A stretch of 64,000 nucleotides of DNA from Brevundimonas sp. (GTDB lineage: Bacteria; Pseudomonadota; Alphaproteobacteria; Caulobacterales; Caulobacteraceae): the NCBI RefSeq assembly GCF_029945885.1, contig NZ_JAQSDK010000037.1, positions 1 through 64,000 of the forward strand, in the 5' to 3' direction. The position numbers and the translations under genes are program-made. This document shows, piece by piece, positions 44,212 through 53,851 of the stretch (its first letter is position 1; every line of letters begins with the position of its first letter). The notes beneath the pieces are model-generated. The model was not told where the DNA came from, ran no database searches, and saw nothing but the letters and a program-made list of their open reading frames with translations.

Positions 44212-44979
44212 ATGAACCGCCTGAAAGACAAGGTCGCCGTCGTGACCGGGGGCGCCCTGGGGCTGGGCCGCGCCATCGCCACCCGCATGGCCGAGCAAGG
44301 GGCCGCCGTCGCTGTGCTGGATCTGCTGGAGTCTGACACCGACGCCCTGGTCGCCGACCTGACCGCCGCCGGTCACCGGGCCCGGGGCTGGACCTGTGAT
44401 GTCTCCGACGAAAAGACCGTCACCCGGGTCTTCGCCGAGGTCGCCGACCATTTCGGGCGGCTGGACATCGTCGTCAACAATGCCGGCGTGGCGGGGGTCA
44501 ACAAGCCGACCCACGAGATCACCGAGGCGGAGTGGGACTGGGTCCAGGCGATCAACGTCAAGGGCGTCTTCTTCTGCACCAAACACGCCATCCCCCTGCT
44601 GCGCCGGGCCGGCGGCGGCAGCATCATCAACCTGTCCTCGATCTATGGCCTGGTCGGCGGCCCCGACGTCCCGCCCTACCATGCCTCCAAGGGGGCGGTG
44701 CGGCTGATGAGCAAGACCGACGCCCTGATCTACGCGCCCGACAGGATCCGCGTGAACTCGATCCATCCCGGCTTCATCTGGACGCCGATGGTCGAGCATC
44801 ATCTGCAGACCACGGGCGATCCCGAGGCCGCGCGCGCCGCCACCGCCGCCCTGCATCCCCTCGGTCATATGGGCGAGCCTGACGACATCGCCTGGGGGGC
44901 CGTCTACCTGGCGTCGGACGAGGCCAAATTCGTCACCGGATCGGAACTGGTCATCGACGGCGGCTATACGGCGCGCTGA
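44212..44979 (+). CDS. SDR family oxidoreductase
   Basis: 255 residues from ATG 44212 with GAGGAGG just upstream. Classical short-chain dehydrogenase: TGGALGLG (12-19), LDLLE after strand 2 (Asp, NAD preference), CDVSDE, NNAGVAG, catalytic Ser in NLSSIYG, Tyr156 and Lys160 in YHASK, then NSIHPGFIWTPM and the C-terminal VIDGGYTAR. The substrate is not shown; sugar or alcohol dehydrogenases of this type are common beside sugar loci. The gene precedes the sugar ABC ATPase by 78 bases, but a LacI-type operator lies between, so it may be a separate unit. Confidence 0.9.
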   Translation: MNRLKDKVAVVTGGALGLGRAIATRMAEQGAAVAVLDLLESDTDALVADLTAAGHRARGWTCDVSDEKTVTRVFAEVADHFGRLDIVVNNAGVAGVNKPTHEITEAEWDWVQAINVKGVFFCTKHAIPLLRRAGGGSIINLSSIYGLVGGPDVPPYHASKGAVRLMSKTDALIYAPDRIRVNSIHPGFIWTPMVEHHLQTTGDPEAARAATAALHPLGHMGEPDDIAWGAVYLASDEAKFVTGSELVIDGGYTAR

Positions 44980-45011
44980 CCCGGTCGGGGTCCCGCCCAT
45001 TGATCTGCCCC

Positions 45012-45025
45012 TGTAACCGGTTACG
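45012..45025. promoter_or_regulatory. LacI-type operator upstream of the sugar ABC ATPase
   Basis: TGTAACCGGTTACG, whose core GTAACCGGTTAC (45013-45024) is a perfect 12-base palindrome. LacI/GalR proteins bind such sites with a central CG. It lies 32 bases before the ATPase start. Nine of the first nine bases (TGTAACCGR) match the site at 58027, next to the lacI-type gene, so the same regulator probably binds both. Confidence 0.75.
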
Positions 45026-45057
45026 GTGGCTCCCGGGAATTGATCAGGACTTCAAGC

Positions 45058-46146
45058 ATGGCGGACGTCCGGCTGACCGGGGTGAAGAAGAGCTTCGGCA
45101 AGACCGAGGTGCTGCACGGCATCGACCTCGACATCGCCGACGGTGAGTTCGTCGTCTTCGTCGGCCCCTCCGGTTGCGGCAAGTCGACCCTGCTGCGCGC
45201 CATCGCCGGCCTGGAAGAGGTCAGCGCCGGCACGATCAGCATCGGCGACCGGGTGGTCAATGACCTGTCCCCGTCCGATCGGGGCATCGCCATGGTGTTC
45301 CAGTCCTACGCCCTCTATCCGCATATGAGCGTCTACCAGAACATGGCCTTCGGCCTGACGGTGGCCAGGGCCGACAAGGCCGAGATCGACCGCCGGGTGC
45401 GCGCCGCCGCGACCGTGCTCAACATCACCGACTATCTCGACCGCAAGCCCAAGGCCCTGTCCGGCGGCCAGCGCCAGCGGGTCGCCATCGGCCGGGCCAT
45501 CGTGCGCGAACCGCAGGTCTTCCTGTTCGACGAGCCCCTGTCGAACCTCGACGCCGCCCTGCGCGTGAAGATGCGTTACGAGTTCGCCCGGCTCCATGAG
45601 GAGCTGAACACGACCATGGTCTATGTCACCCACGACCAGATCGAGGCCATGACCCTGGCCGACCGCATCGTCGTGCTGAACGCCGGTCACATCGAACAGG
45701 TCGGCGCGCCCATGGCCCTGTACGAACACCCGCGGAACCTGTTCGTCGCCCAGTTCATCGGCAGTCCGAAGATGAACCTGATCGCCGCCGAACTGGTGGA
45801 AGGATCGGCCACATCGGCCACGGTCCGCACCGCCGCCGGCAGCACCATCCGGGTCGCGGTTGACGCCTCAGGAGCTCGGGCCGGCGACAAGGTCACCGTG
45901 GGGATTCGCCCCGAACAACTGACCCTGGCCGGCAGCGGCGCGACGATCACCGCCGTCGCCACCTTCGTCGAGACCCTCGGCAATGCGACCTTCGCCTATC
46001 TCGACTGTCCGGGTCAGCCGGACACGCTGACGGTCCAGCTGCCCGGGGACGTTCGGCCGGGCACCGGGGATACACTGACCCTGCATATCGCGCCCGACCA
46101 GGCGCATCTGTTCGACCCCGACGGCAACGCCTTCCGACGCCTCTGA
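45058..46146 (+). CDS. Sugar ABC transporter ATP-binding protein (UgpC/MalK/MsmX type)
   Basis: 362 residues from ATG 45058 (AGGA eight bases upstream; the TTG 18 bases before is less likely). Walker [10 protein letters not shown] (36-44), Q-loop [14 protein letters not shown], signature LSGGQRQR (134-141), Walker [16 protein letters not shown] and switch His in [11 protein letters not shown]; the C-terminal third is the TOBE/OB region of the MalK group ([10 protein letters not shown]). It powers import of a sugar through a CUT1 permease pair. The matching permeases and binding protein are on the opposite strand 3 kb away (49326-52326), which lack their own ATPase. It converges on the discoidin protein. 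Confidence 0.93.
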   Translation: MADVRLTGVKKSFGKTEVLHGIDLDIADGEFVVFVGPSGCGKSTLLRAIAGLEEVSAGTISIGDRVVNDLSPSDRGIAMVFQSYALYPHMSVYQNMAFGLTVARADKAEIDRRVRAAATVLNITDYLDRKPKALSGGQRQRVAIGRAIVREPQVFLFDEPLSNLDAALRVKMRYEFARLHEELNTTMVYVTHDQIEAMTLADRIVVLNAGHIEQVGAPMALYEHPRNLFVAQFIGSPKMNLIAAELVEGSATSATVRTAAGSTIRVAVDASGARAGDKVTVGIRPEQLTLAGSGATITAVATFVETLGNATFAYLDCPGQPDTLTVQLPGDVRPGTGDTLTLHIAPDQAHLFDPDGNAFRRL

Positions 46147-46150
46147 CGTC

Positions 46151-49100
46151 TCAGCGCATCTCGATGCGACGGGCCCCGGCCGGAATGGACAGCACGGATC
46201 CTGACCAGGTCGCCGACCGACCGTCGATCGTCACCCTTGCCGGGGGCGTCTCACCCGACGGCCACAGCACGACATAGCCGCCCGGCGGAGTCGCGCCCGG
46301 TTCGATCGTCAGCACATAGGTTCCGCCCTCACGCCGGAAGCGATAGCCGACCGGCCCCCAGGCGGTGCGCACGCCGCGAACCCCGACCCCCGTCTCCGCC
46401 TCCAGCCAGCGGCTCGGCACCCCGGCCGCCAGCACCAGGGCATGATCGCGGTCGCGCTCATAGACCAGCAGGTCCAGGGCCGAGCGGATAAAGTCCGAAC
46501 TGATCCAGGCGTGGGGCATGTCGCCGATGAAGCGCGGCTCGCGCGCGTCGCGGCCCACCACCTCGGCCCAGCCGTTCCAGGCCGCCGGCCGCATGTCGGC
46601 AAAATAGAAGTCCAGCGCCCGCAGCGCCGCCTCGCGCCGTCCCAGTCGCACCAGGGCCCCGACATTGCGCAGCTCATACGGGGTGTAGTCGCTCCAGCCG
46701 ATGCGGTTTTCCTGCCGCGCGGTGAAATTGGCCCACCATTTGTCGAAGGTCCCGGTCAGCAGGTCCTGCGGCAGGTCATCGATCAAGTCGCCGGGCGACA
46801 GGGCGATGGTGGTCGAGGTGGCATCGAAATCACCCCGGTCCGCCGCTCCGGCGATCCAGTCGATCCCGTGCACCCGCGCCGTGGCCGTGATCGAGGCCAT
46901 CAGGTCGGCGCGGAACTCGGCCTCCGACGCCCGGATGCGGGCCGCCGCCACCGGATCGCCCAGGGACTCGGCGATGAACACCGCGTCGCCATAGCCGCGC
47001 AGCCCCCAGAAGTCGTCCCAGTAGCTGTAGGCGGGCCGGTCGGAATAGCCCTCATGGCTGATGGTCGGCGGCAGCAGGCCGAACAGGTGGTGTTTGGCTG
47101 CGGTCTGGAATTCGGCCGTGCGGGTCGAGGCCCGCAGCCCGTCCATATAGGCGACCGCCGCCTGCACCTGCGGCCAGACCGCCCGCAGCAGGGTCTCGTC
47201 ATGGGTGTAGCGATAGGTCTCGGCGGCCAGGAAGATGAACTCGCCGTGGCTGTCATTCTCGGGCACCGGATCCGCCCCGCGCGCATCGGCGCAGCACGGC
47301 ACCTTGCCGTTGTCGAACACCAGCGGCGCGAACCAGCGCAGATAGTCGGCCGACAGTTCGGCATGACCCAGCCGGTCCAGCCCCTCGGCCATCATCGCCC
47401 CGTCACGGATCCAGCTGCGGTTATAGCTGCGCGTGCCCGGCTGCAGGATCGGCCCCTGCCGCGACATCAGGATCTGGGCCAGGGACGAGCGCATCACATC
47501 CTCGATCCGCTGGGCCTCGAGTGGCAGGATCAGATCGACCCGGTCCAATTTTTCGCGCCAGGCGGCGGCGACGCGGTTTCGGGCGGCGTCCAGCGCGGCG
47601 GCGACATCGGCGACCGGTGCGATGTCCGGGGTCGGACCGGCCAGTCGGGCCACAAGGCCGAATGTCCGGGCCTCCCCCGGCTGCAGGGTTGCGTCGTACA
47701 GCAGGCCACCGGCCATAAGCGTTCCGGAATCGGACTCGACATGGCGTCCCGACGGGGCACCTCGTCGTTCGGCAGCAGCCAGCAGGCTTTGCGGGTCCGC
47801 CCCGCTCTCGAACGGGCTCAGCGCCACCCCGTCTGGTGCTGCAAGGCTGCTGATGCGGATGGCGTCATTGAGCACCAGGGTGGCACCGTTCCAGTCGATC
47901 TGTTCGATCGGCCCGACCCCGCCCGGGATGGCCAGAAACTGTGCCGGGCCATTGACCTGGAACGGCCGCGCCATCAGCGCCAGAGTCAGGGTCCGCATCC
48001 GGTTCGAGGTATTGGTCAGGACATATTGCCCGTACAGCTGCGCCTGATCCGGCGTGCCCTCGGCGAAGGCGGTGACGGCCAGGGTCCACCCCTCGCCCGT
48101 CCAGGTGACCGTCGGGATCGGCAGGTCGTCGTCCTGCAGGCCCTGGCTGATCTGCACATCGGCCCAGGTCACCAGCCGTCCGTTGTCCAGCACGAAGGGC
48201 TCGATCGACGGGCCGCCGCGCCGCAGTTCAATGGCCCCGTCCTCGCCGATCAGTCCGCTCTCGCCGCCGCCGTCGACCCCGACCAGGGTCCAGTAGGGTT
48301 GCTCCCCGACGAAGCCGCGCGGATAGAGGCCGCGACGGCTCTCCCCGGCCACGGCAGTGACGAAGGCGGTGGCCGTGGCCCCGAACGCCAGCGACTCGAT
48401 TTCAACCGATTTCAGTCCGTAGCCCGAACCGGGTCCGCCCTTCAGGTCCAGCCTCAGATACCGCGCTGCGGTTTCCGGCAGCCGCAGCCAGTCTGTGCCG
48501 CCGTCGCCATCCCTCACCCGGGCCAGTTCGTGCCAGTCATGCCTGTCGGGCGAGGCCAGAACCGCATAGTCGGACGCCGCCTGTCCCTCGGCCCAGCGCA
48601 GGGTCAGGCCGCCGAACTCCCGTTCGTATCCAAGGTCGAAAATCAACCATTGACGGCCCGTGGCGTCCGTTCGCCATGCGGTGTCCGGGTCATCGTCCAC
48701 GCTCGCCGGGGCCATGGCATTGCCGGCCTCGCTCGAGGCGGTGGCGACCGGCCGGGGCGGGCTGTCGGGTTCGGGCGGCAGGGCATGAAATTCCAGCTGG
48801 TCCAGCTCGATGAACCCCTGTCCGCCCTCCCCGGCCGTGACCACGAATTCGATGCGCGCGGCCCCGCGGAAGGCAGGGTCCGGGTCGGGTCCCCAGGCTC
48901 GGACGATCTGGCGCTTCTTGATCGTATAGCGGGTCCAGTCGCCGTTCGCCTCGAAGCGTTCGACCCGTCGCCAGTGGACGTTCTCGCCCGAGGCATCGAC
49001 GAATTTGATCTCCAGCGTATTGGGTCGCATCGCGCCGCGAAGCCAGAAACTGATTTCGTAATTGTCTATAACATTCAGATCAATGGCGCGAGCAGCGAAG

Positions 49101-49318
49101 GCATAACCCGAGCGGCCGTTAAAGTCATAGGTGAGCCGCATCGCCCGGCCGTCATGGCCCGGTACCGCCGTGATCGTCGACGACACATCGGTCGAGGCAT
49201 CGGCGCTCCACGGGGTCAGGGAGTCGAAGGAATCGAGCGTCTCCACCGTCTGGGCCCGGGCCGTTCCGGCCAGGATCAGGGCCAGCAGCAGGCCGCTCAG
49301 AATGCGCAGGATCGCCAT
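46151..49318 (-). CDS. Secreted discoidin-domain glycosidase with six-hairpin (alpha/alpha) catalytic region
   Basis: 1055 residues. Signal peptide MAILRILSGLLLALILAGTARA. Residues 25-170 form a carbohydrate-binding-like jelly roll (YDFNGRSGYAFAARAIDL, YEISFWLRG, IELDQLEFHAL). Residues 190-310 are an F5/8 type C (discoidin) domain: VATASSEAGNAMAPASVDDDPDTAW, WLIFDLGYEREFGGLTLRW. A beta-sandwich follows, and about 600-950 is a six-hairpin catalytic domain: MSRQGPILQPGTRSYNRSWIRDGAMMAEGL, FDNGKVPCC, NDSHGEFIFLAAETYRYTHD, SYWDDFWGLRGYGDA. Likely periplasmic or outer-membrane exposed; hydrolysis of an oligo- or polysaccharide is inferred. It ends the minus-strand sugar operon, 7 bases after the permease stop. 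Confidence 0.83.
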   Translation of the reverse strand: MAILRILSGLLLALILAGTARAQTVETLDSFDSLTPWSADASTDVSSTITAVPGHDGRAMRLTYDFNGRSGYAFAARAIDLNVIDNYEISFWLRGAMRPNTLEIKFVDASGENVHWRRVERFEANGDWTRYTIKKRQIVRAWGPDPDPAFRGAARIEFVVTAGEGGQGFIELDQLEFHALPPEPDSPPRPVATASSEAGNAMAPASVDDDPDTAWRTDATGRQWLIFDLGYEREFGGLTLRWAEGQAASDYAVLASPDRHDWHELARVRDGDGGTDWLRLPETAARYLRLDLKGGPGSGYGLKSVEIESLAFGATATAFVTAVAGESRRGLYPRGFVGEQPYWTLVGVDGGGESGLIGEDGAIELRRGGPSIEPFVLDNGRLVTWADVQISQGLQDDDLPIPTVTWTGEGWTLAVTAFAEGTPDQAQLYGQYVLTNTSNRMRTLTLALMARPFQVNGPAQFLAIPGGVGPIEQIDWNGATLVLNDAIRISSLAAPDGVALSPFESGADPQSLLAAAERRGAPSGRHVESDSGTLMAGGLLYDATLQPGEARTFGLVARLAGPTPDIAPVADVAAALDAARNRVAAAWREKLDRVDLILPLEAQRIEDVMRSSLAQILMSRQGPILQPGTRSYNRSWIRDGAMMAEGLDRLGHAELSADYLRWFAPLVFDNGKVPCCADARGADPVPENDSHGEFIFLAAETYRYTHDETLLRAVWPQVQAAVAYMDGLRASTRTAEFQTAAKHHLFGLLPPTISHEGYSDRPAYSYWDDFWGLRGYGDAVFIAESLGDPVAAARIRASEAEFRADLMASITATARVHGIDWIAGAADRGDFDATSTTIALSPGDLIDDLPQDLLTGTFDKWWANFTARQENRIGWSDYTPYELRNVGALVRLGRREAALRALDFYFADMRPAAWNGWAEVVGRDAREPRFIGDMPHAWISSDFIRSALDLLVYERDRDHALVLAAGVPSRWLEAETGVGVRGVRTAWGPVGYRFRREGGTYVLTIEPGATPPGGYVVLWPSGETPPARVTIDGRSATWSGSVLSIPAGARRIEMR

Positions 49319-49325
49319 GTCAGCC

Positions 49326-50147
49326 CTAGCCCTTCACACTGCCCGCGAGCATGCCGCGGATGTAGTAGCGTTGCAGGGCCAGGAACAGGATCAGCACCGG
49401 GGCCACGGTGATTACTGCCCCGGCCATCATCATTTCGATGTCCTGGACATGCTCGCGCGACAGGGCCGCCAGAGCCACCGGCAAGGTGTAGTTGGACTGG
49501 TCAGTCAGCACGATCAACGGCCACAGGAAGTCGTTCCAGCTGCCCAGGAAGACGAACAACCCCAAGGTCACCACGATCGGCTGCAGCGTCGGCAGCACCA
49601 CGCGCCGGAAGATCTGACCTTCGCTGGCTCCGTCGATCCGCGCCGCCTCCAGCATTTCGTCGGGGATCGACAAGGCGTACTGCCGCACCAGAAACAGGCC
49701 GAAGATCGAGGCCAGCCACGGCACCAGCGCCCCGGCATAGGTGTTCACCAGACCGACCGATTTCAGCATCAGGAACAGCGGCAGGGTGCCAATCTGGGCC
49801 GGGATGACCAGGGCCCCGATCATCAGCTGGAACAGCCGGTCCCGCCCCTTGAACGCCAGTTTGGCGAAGGCATATCCGGCCGGCACGGTGAACCCCAGGG
49901 CCAGCATCGTGGCGAGGGTCGCCAGGGCAAGACTGTTCCACAGATAACGCCCCATGCCCTGGTTCACGAACAGGTCGCGATAGTGCTGCAGCGTCCAGAC
50001 CTTCGGCAGCAACGGGGGCGGAAAGCTGGCCGCCTCGCCTGTCGCCATGAAGCTGACCGACACCATCCAGGCCAGGGGGAACAGCACCATCAGGGCGATA
50101 AAGGCCACCGCCAGATTCAGCAGAATGGCCTTCGGGCGGATCCTCAT
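49326..50147 (-). CDS. Sugar ABC transporter permease (MalG/UgpE type)
   Basis: 273 residues from ATG 50147, the ATGA overlap with the other permease (the frame opens further upstream but is antisense-like there). Six membrane helices; the EAA loop that contacts the ATPase is EAARIDGASEGQIFRRVVLP near residue 185. The N-terminal tail-first order (RIRPKAILLNLAVAFIALMVLFPLAWM) and ending SREHVQDIEMMMAGAVITVAPV are standard for the second CUT1 permease. It forms the inner-membrane channel with its neighbour. Confidence 0.92.
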   Translation of the reverse strand: MRIRPKAILLNLAVAFIALMVLFPLAWMVSVSFMATGEAASFPPPLLPKVWTLQHYRDLFVNQGMGRYLWNSLALATLATMLALGFTVPAGYAFAKLAFKGRDRLFQLMIGALVIPAQIGTLPLFLMLKSVGLVNTYAGALVPWLASIFGLFLVRQYALSIPDEMLEAARIDGASEGQIFRRVVLPTLQPIVVTLGLFVFLGSWNDFLWPLIVLTDQSNYTLPVALAALSREHVQDIEMMMAGAVITVAPVLILFLALQRYYIRGMLAGSVKG

Positions 50148-51064
50148 GTCTCGGCTCCCAGACGACGGGAGACCCACAGCTGCACCATGGTGATCGCGAA
50201 GATGCACAGGAACAGGATGACGGCGACGGCGCTGGCGGAACCCAGGTTCCACCATTTGAAGCCTTCTTCGTACATGAAATAGAGCACCGTCACCGTGCTC
50301 TGGGCCGGTCCGCCCTGGGTCATCACATAGGGTTCGGCGAACAGCTGGAAGAAGCCCGCCACCGAGATGATGCTGACCAGAAGCAGGGTCGGGGCGATGG
50401 CCGGCAGGGTCACATGGCGGAACGATTTCCACGGCCCCGCCCCGTCGATCCGGGCGGCCTCATACAGGTCGTCCGGCACCGTCTGCAGCACGGCCAGGAA
50501 GATCAGCATATTGTAGCCGAAGGTCTTCCAGACCACGAACATCAGGATGGCCGGGATCGAGGTCGCCGGGCTGCCCAGCCAGTCGACCGCCGGCAGGCCG
50601 ATACTGGTCAGGGCCCAGTTGATCACGCCATAGCGGGTGTGCAGCAGGTAGTTCCACAGCACTGCCGTGGCCACCAGGGTGGTGACATAGGGGGCGAAGA
50701 ACATCACCCGCCAGATCGGCCGCCACTTGACCACCCGCGCGTGCAGGATCACCGCCGCGCCCAGCGAGGCGGCGATGGTCAGGGGCACGCCGATGATGGC
50801 GAACACCACGGTGTTGCGCATCGCCCCCCAGAACAGCGGATTGGTCAGCAGGCGCTCATAGTTCTGGCCGCCGACGAAGCGCAGATTGCGCAGATCTGCC
50901 AGGGCATAGATGTCGAAATCGGTCAGGCTCAGGAACATGGCCGAGACCACCGGCACGACGAAGAAGATCGCGATGGCGATCAGGGCCGGGGCGATGAAGC
51001 CCCAGGCCGCCCGTTCGCGACGGCGCGTCGCGCTGTGGGGTGCGGTCACCGGTTCAGCCGTCAT
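50144..51064 (-). CDS. Sugar ABC transporter permease (MalF/UgpA type)
   Basis: 306 residues. Typical MalF-type lead (RERAAWGFIAPALIAIAIFFVVPV), LSLTDFDIYALADL, then VGGQNYERLLTNPLFWGAMRNT, and EAA loop EAARIDGAGPWKSFRHVTLP around 205. Six or so membrane helices. It shares ATGA overlaps on both sides, binding protein before and second permease after, so the three are made together. Partner ATPase is probably the gene at 45058. Confidence 0.93.
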   Translation of the reverse strand: MTAEPVTAPHSATRRRERAAWGFIAPALIAIAIFFVVPVVSAMFLSLTDFDIYALADLRNLRFVGGQNYERLLTNPLFWGAMRNTVVFAIIGVPLTIAASLGAAVILHARVVKWRPIWRVMFFAPYVTTLVATAVLWNYLLHTRYGVINWALTSIGLPAVDWLGSPATSIPAILMFVVWKTFGYNMLIFLAVLQTVPDDLYEAARIDGAGPWKSFRHVTLPAIAPTLLLVSIISVAGFFQLFAEPYVMTQGGPAQSTVTVLYFMYEEGFKWWNLGSASAVAVILFLCIFAITMVQLWVSRRLGAET

Positions 51065-52326
51065 GATGCCCGGTCCCGTTCGATCATCCAGCGCCGCTTC
51101 TCCAGCAGCCGGTCGGCACGCCGGTTGATCTCGGTCCCGGCGGCCTCGGGCGTATAGTCACCCCGCACCATATGTTCGGCGACGATCTGCATCTCGGTGG
51201 CGATCCGCTCCCACTCGGGGACCTTGGGCACGGCCCGGGCCCGGGCCAGCTGCCCCTTGAAGGCGGCGATATAGGGATCACCGGCGACGGCGGGGGCCGA
51301 CCAGGCGCTCTGCCGGGCCGGCAGGCTTCCGGTGATGGCGTTAAAGCGCGCCTGCACCGCCGGCTCCGACAAATAGCGCACCAGCTTCCACGCCGCCGCC
51401 TGATGCGGCGAGGCGCGGAACACGGCCAGAGACGAACCGCCCGGAGCCGAGGCCCCCAGGCCGGTCGGACCGGGCACGCCGGTGGTCATCCATTTCGTTT
51501 CCGGCGGCAGGCGCGCCTTGAAGTCGCCGATGGTCCAGGGACCCGAGAAATAGAAGCTGAAATAGCCGCGCGCGAACTCGGTCCAGACGTTCGATATCTG
51601 GGTCGCCGACACCAGCGGGGCCAGACCCTCGTCGAACAGACTCCTGTAGAAGGCCAGGGCGGCGATGAAGGACGGACTGGCGAAATTGCCGCGTGTATCC
51701 TCGTCGCGCAGCAGGGCCTCGTCGCCCTGCAGGCCGAAGGTCAGCAACTGCTCGAACTCATTGACCGGCATCAGGATGGCGTAGTTACCGGGCCCGGCGA
51801 CGCGTTTGACGTCGTGCATGGCCCGTTTCCATTCGGCCCAGGTCGGCGGCACCGCCTCATGGCCCGCCCGGGCCAGCATGTCGGTCCGGTAGAAGATCAG
51901 CCGGGTATCGACATACCAGGGCGTGGCCATGGCCCGGCCGTCGATCTCATTGGTCTCCAGCACCGCCGGAAACTGGTCGGTCAGCAGGTCAGCCGCGGCC
52001 GGTGGCGTCGCCGACAGGGCCCCGATGGCCGCCATCTCCGCGACCCAGGTATTGCCGACCTGGCTGACGTCCGGCAGGGAATCCCCGGCATAGGCCGTCA
52101 GCAATTTCTGGTGCGCCGCCGTCCACGGCAGAGGCTGGACCTCGACCCGGATATCCGGGTTCAGACGTTCGAACGCCGCCGTCAATTGCGGAACATTGCT
52201 GCCCTCATTGCCCATGGCCCAGAAACGCAGATGGGTCCGGCCGTCTCCGTGCGACGAACAGGCCGCCAGCCCACCTCCGGCCAGCAGGCCCAGGGTCGCG
52301 CGACGATGCGGCCGGTACAGGGTCAT
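51061..52326 (-). CDS. Sugar ABC transporter substrate-binding lipoprotein
   Basis: 421 residues from ATG 52326, the ATGA overlap with the glucoamylase-like gene. The N-terminus [15 protein letters not shown] carries a lipobox (LAAC), so it is a periplasmic lipoprotein. The solute-binding cluster B (CUT1) pattern follows: [73 protein letters not shown] and [15 protein letters not shown]. It delivers an oligosaccharide to the permease pair. The sugar is not determined by sequence. Confidence 0.92.
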   Translation of the reverse strand: MTLYRPHRRATLGLLAGGGLAACSSHGDGRTHLRFWAMGNEGSNVPQLTAAFERLNPDIRVEVQPLPWTAAHQKLLTAYAGDSLPDVSQVGNTWVAEMAAIGALSATPPAAADLLTDQFPAVLETNEIDGRAMATPWYVDTRLIFYRTDMLARAGHEAVPPTWAEWKRAMHDVKRVAGPGNYAILMPVNEFEQLLTFGLQGDEALLRDEDTRGNFASPSFIAALAFYRSLFDEGLAPLVSATQISNVWTEFARGYFSFYFSGPWTIGDFKARLPPETKWMTTGVPGPTGLGASAPGGSSLAVFRASPHQAAAWKLVRYLSEPAVQARFNAITGSLPARQSAWSAPAVAGDPYIAAFKGQLARARAVPKVPEWERIATEMQIVAEHMVRGDYTPEAAGTEINRRADRLLEKRRWMIERDRAS

Positions 52327-53762
52327 GCGTCGTCCAGCCATCCGCCGGTGAATCCGGCCCGTTTCAGGCCGCGGATCAGGTTCGGCTCACCCCGCATGGC
52401 CCGCCAGACCAGATCGGATCGATGGTTCTCGGTCATGACCACTATGGGGCCCTGGTCGATACCCAGGTAGTCAGTGTCCACCCACCCGACCCCCGGAACC
52501 ATGCGGCCGTGCAGCAGGTCCGGATGGCTCTCGGTCAGGGTCGGATTGAAGGCATCGAGGAAGCCGTGCTCGGTGTAGATCGCCGCGCCGTAGCGCGCCT
52601 TCATCGCCTTGACACAGGCCGTCACCGCCTCCGGTGCGAACGGCAGGGAGGCCGCTGCCGCCGTCGGGGCCAGGGTCCCGTCGTCCCGGGTCCCGGGTCC
52701 CCGCGCCGAATAGCTGAAGAACTCGCGCTCGCGGCCGGCGACTACCGCCTTGAAGTCTCCGGGGCCGTCGCAGGCCGTCAGACCCCAGACGTCGGCACCG
52801 TAACCGACCCAGCCCATCGGATTGTCGACGGCGTATTTTTGCTGGGCCAGAACGGCGCGGCGGCTGTTTTCGAAATAGTCGAACGGGCCGATTTCGGCGG
52901 ATTTGGCCCGCATCCAGGCGTCGCCTATGCCCCGGAAATCGATGAACATATGGCTGTATTGATGGCCGAACATCGGCGGGAAATGCAGATGGGCCGGACC
53001 CCAGTCATCGGTCCAGCTCTGATCATAGACCGAGCACCATTCGCTCCAGACCGACGGGGCCACCGGATGGGTCGGACTGCCCAGGGCCAGCAGCAGGACG
53101 ATCATGCCCTCGTTGTAGACATGCCAGTCGGCCTCGATGAATCCGCTCTCCGGATGCCAGCCCATCGTGATCCGGTCCGGCCGGACCACGGCCCAGTCCC
53201 ACTCGACCCGCTCATAGACGGCCTGGACCCGCCGACGGATCTCCATCTCGTCCGGATGGTCGCCGTCGAACCAACGCGCGGCGAACAGCATCCCCGCCAA
53301 CAGCAGCGCCGTATCCACGGTCGACAACTCCGTCTCGCCAAAGCGATGACCAGTCTCCATGTCAAGGAAATGATAGAAGAATCCCTTGTACCCGATCACC
53401 CCCGTAGCCTCGGGGCCCTGCGGCGCATCATGGAAAAATCGCACCGTTGTCAGGGTTCTTTCCCGCGCCTCGGCCCGGGTCATCCAGCCCCGAGCCACGC
53501 CGACCGGCCAGCAGCTCAGGGCGAATCCCACGGCGGCGACGGACGAGAAGGATTCGCTGGGCCAGCGGTCGGGAGTCAGGCCGTTTTCAGCCCGGGTGAC
53601 ATCGCGGAACCACCGAAAGGTCCGGGATTGCAGTTCGTCGATTTCAGGATCGACCGAAGGTCCGGCAACGGCGTCCGGGACGAGACGGTCGACACAGCCG
53701 ACCAGGAGCGGAACCGCCCCGGCCGTGGCGGCGGAACCCATCAGAAATCGGCGACGATCCAT
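52323..53762 (-). CDS. Glucoamylase-like (PF10091-type) Tat lipoprotein, possible GH144-like beta-glucanase
   Basis: 479 residues from ATG 53762 (GAGG eight bases upstream; the GTG two codons earlier is too close to it). A twin-arginine motif RRRFLMG is followed by VPLLVGC, a lipobox, so it is probably Tat-exported and lipidated. The catalytic part starts LQSRTFRWFRDVTRAENGLTPDRW, a signature of this family, and includes GYKGFFYHFLDMETGHRFGETELSTVDTALLLAG, FGHQYSHMFIDFRG, GLTACDGPG, and FLDAFNPTL. The family includes GH144 enzymes acting on beta-1,2-glucan; true glucoamylase activity is not implied by the name. It lies between the TonB receptor and the binding protein. Confidence 0.87.
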   Translation of the reverse strand: MDRRRFLMGSAATAGAVPLLVGCVDRLVPDAVAGPSVDPEIDELQSRTFRWFRDVTRAENGLTPDRWPSESFSSVAAVGFALSCWPVGVARGWMTRAEARERTLTTVRFFHDAPQGPEATGVIGYKGFFYHFLDMETGHRFGETELSTVDTALLLAGMLFAARWFDGDHPDEMEIRRRVQAVYERVEWDWAVVRPDRITMGWHPESGFIEADWHVYNEGMIVLLLALGSPTHPVAPSVWSEWCSVYDQSWTDDWGPAHLHFPPMFGHQYSHMFIDFRGIGDAWMRAKSAEIGPFDYFENSRRAVLAQQKYAVDNPMGWVGYGADVWGLTACDGPGDFKAVVAGREREFFSYSARGPGTRDDGTLAPTAAAASLPFAPEAVTACVKAMKARYGAAIYTEHGFLDAFNPTLTESHPDLLHGRMVPGVGWVDTDYLGIDQGPIVVMTENHRSDLVWRAMRGEPNLIRGLKRAGFTGGWLDDA

Positions 53763-53804
53763 GGGCACAACCTCATACGCAATTCAGGACGAAAACAGAA
53801 AAGT

Positions 53805-53838
53805 CGGCCGCCCCGCGTCCGGAGACGAAGGGCGGCCG
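53805..53838 (-). terminator. Hairpin between the TonB receptor and the glucoamylase-like gene
   Basis: CGGCCGCCC (53805-53813) and GGGCGGCCG (53830-53838) form a perfect 9-base stem with a 16-base loop. On the minus-strand transcript it lies 14 bases after the receptor stop and is followed by ACTTTTCTGTTTTC, so it fits an intrinsic terminator or an attenuator that lowers expression of the downstream genes relative to the receptor. Confidence 0.6.
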
Positions 53839-53851
53839 TCAGGCTCAGGGA

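Noticed and set aside
46442..49411. 989-codon plus-strand frame opposite the discoidin enzyme
   Set aside because: Antisense shadow rich in Gln, Arg and His.
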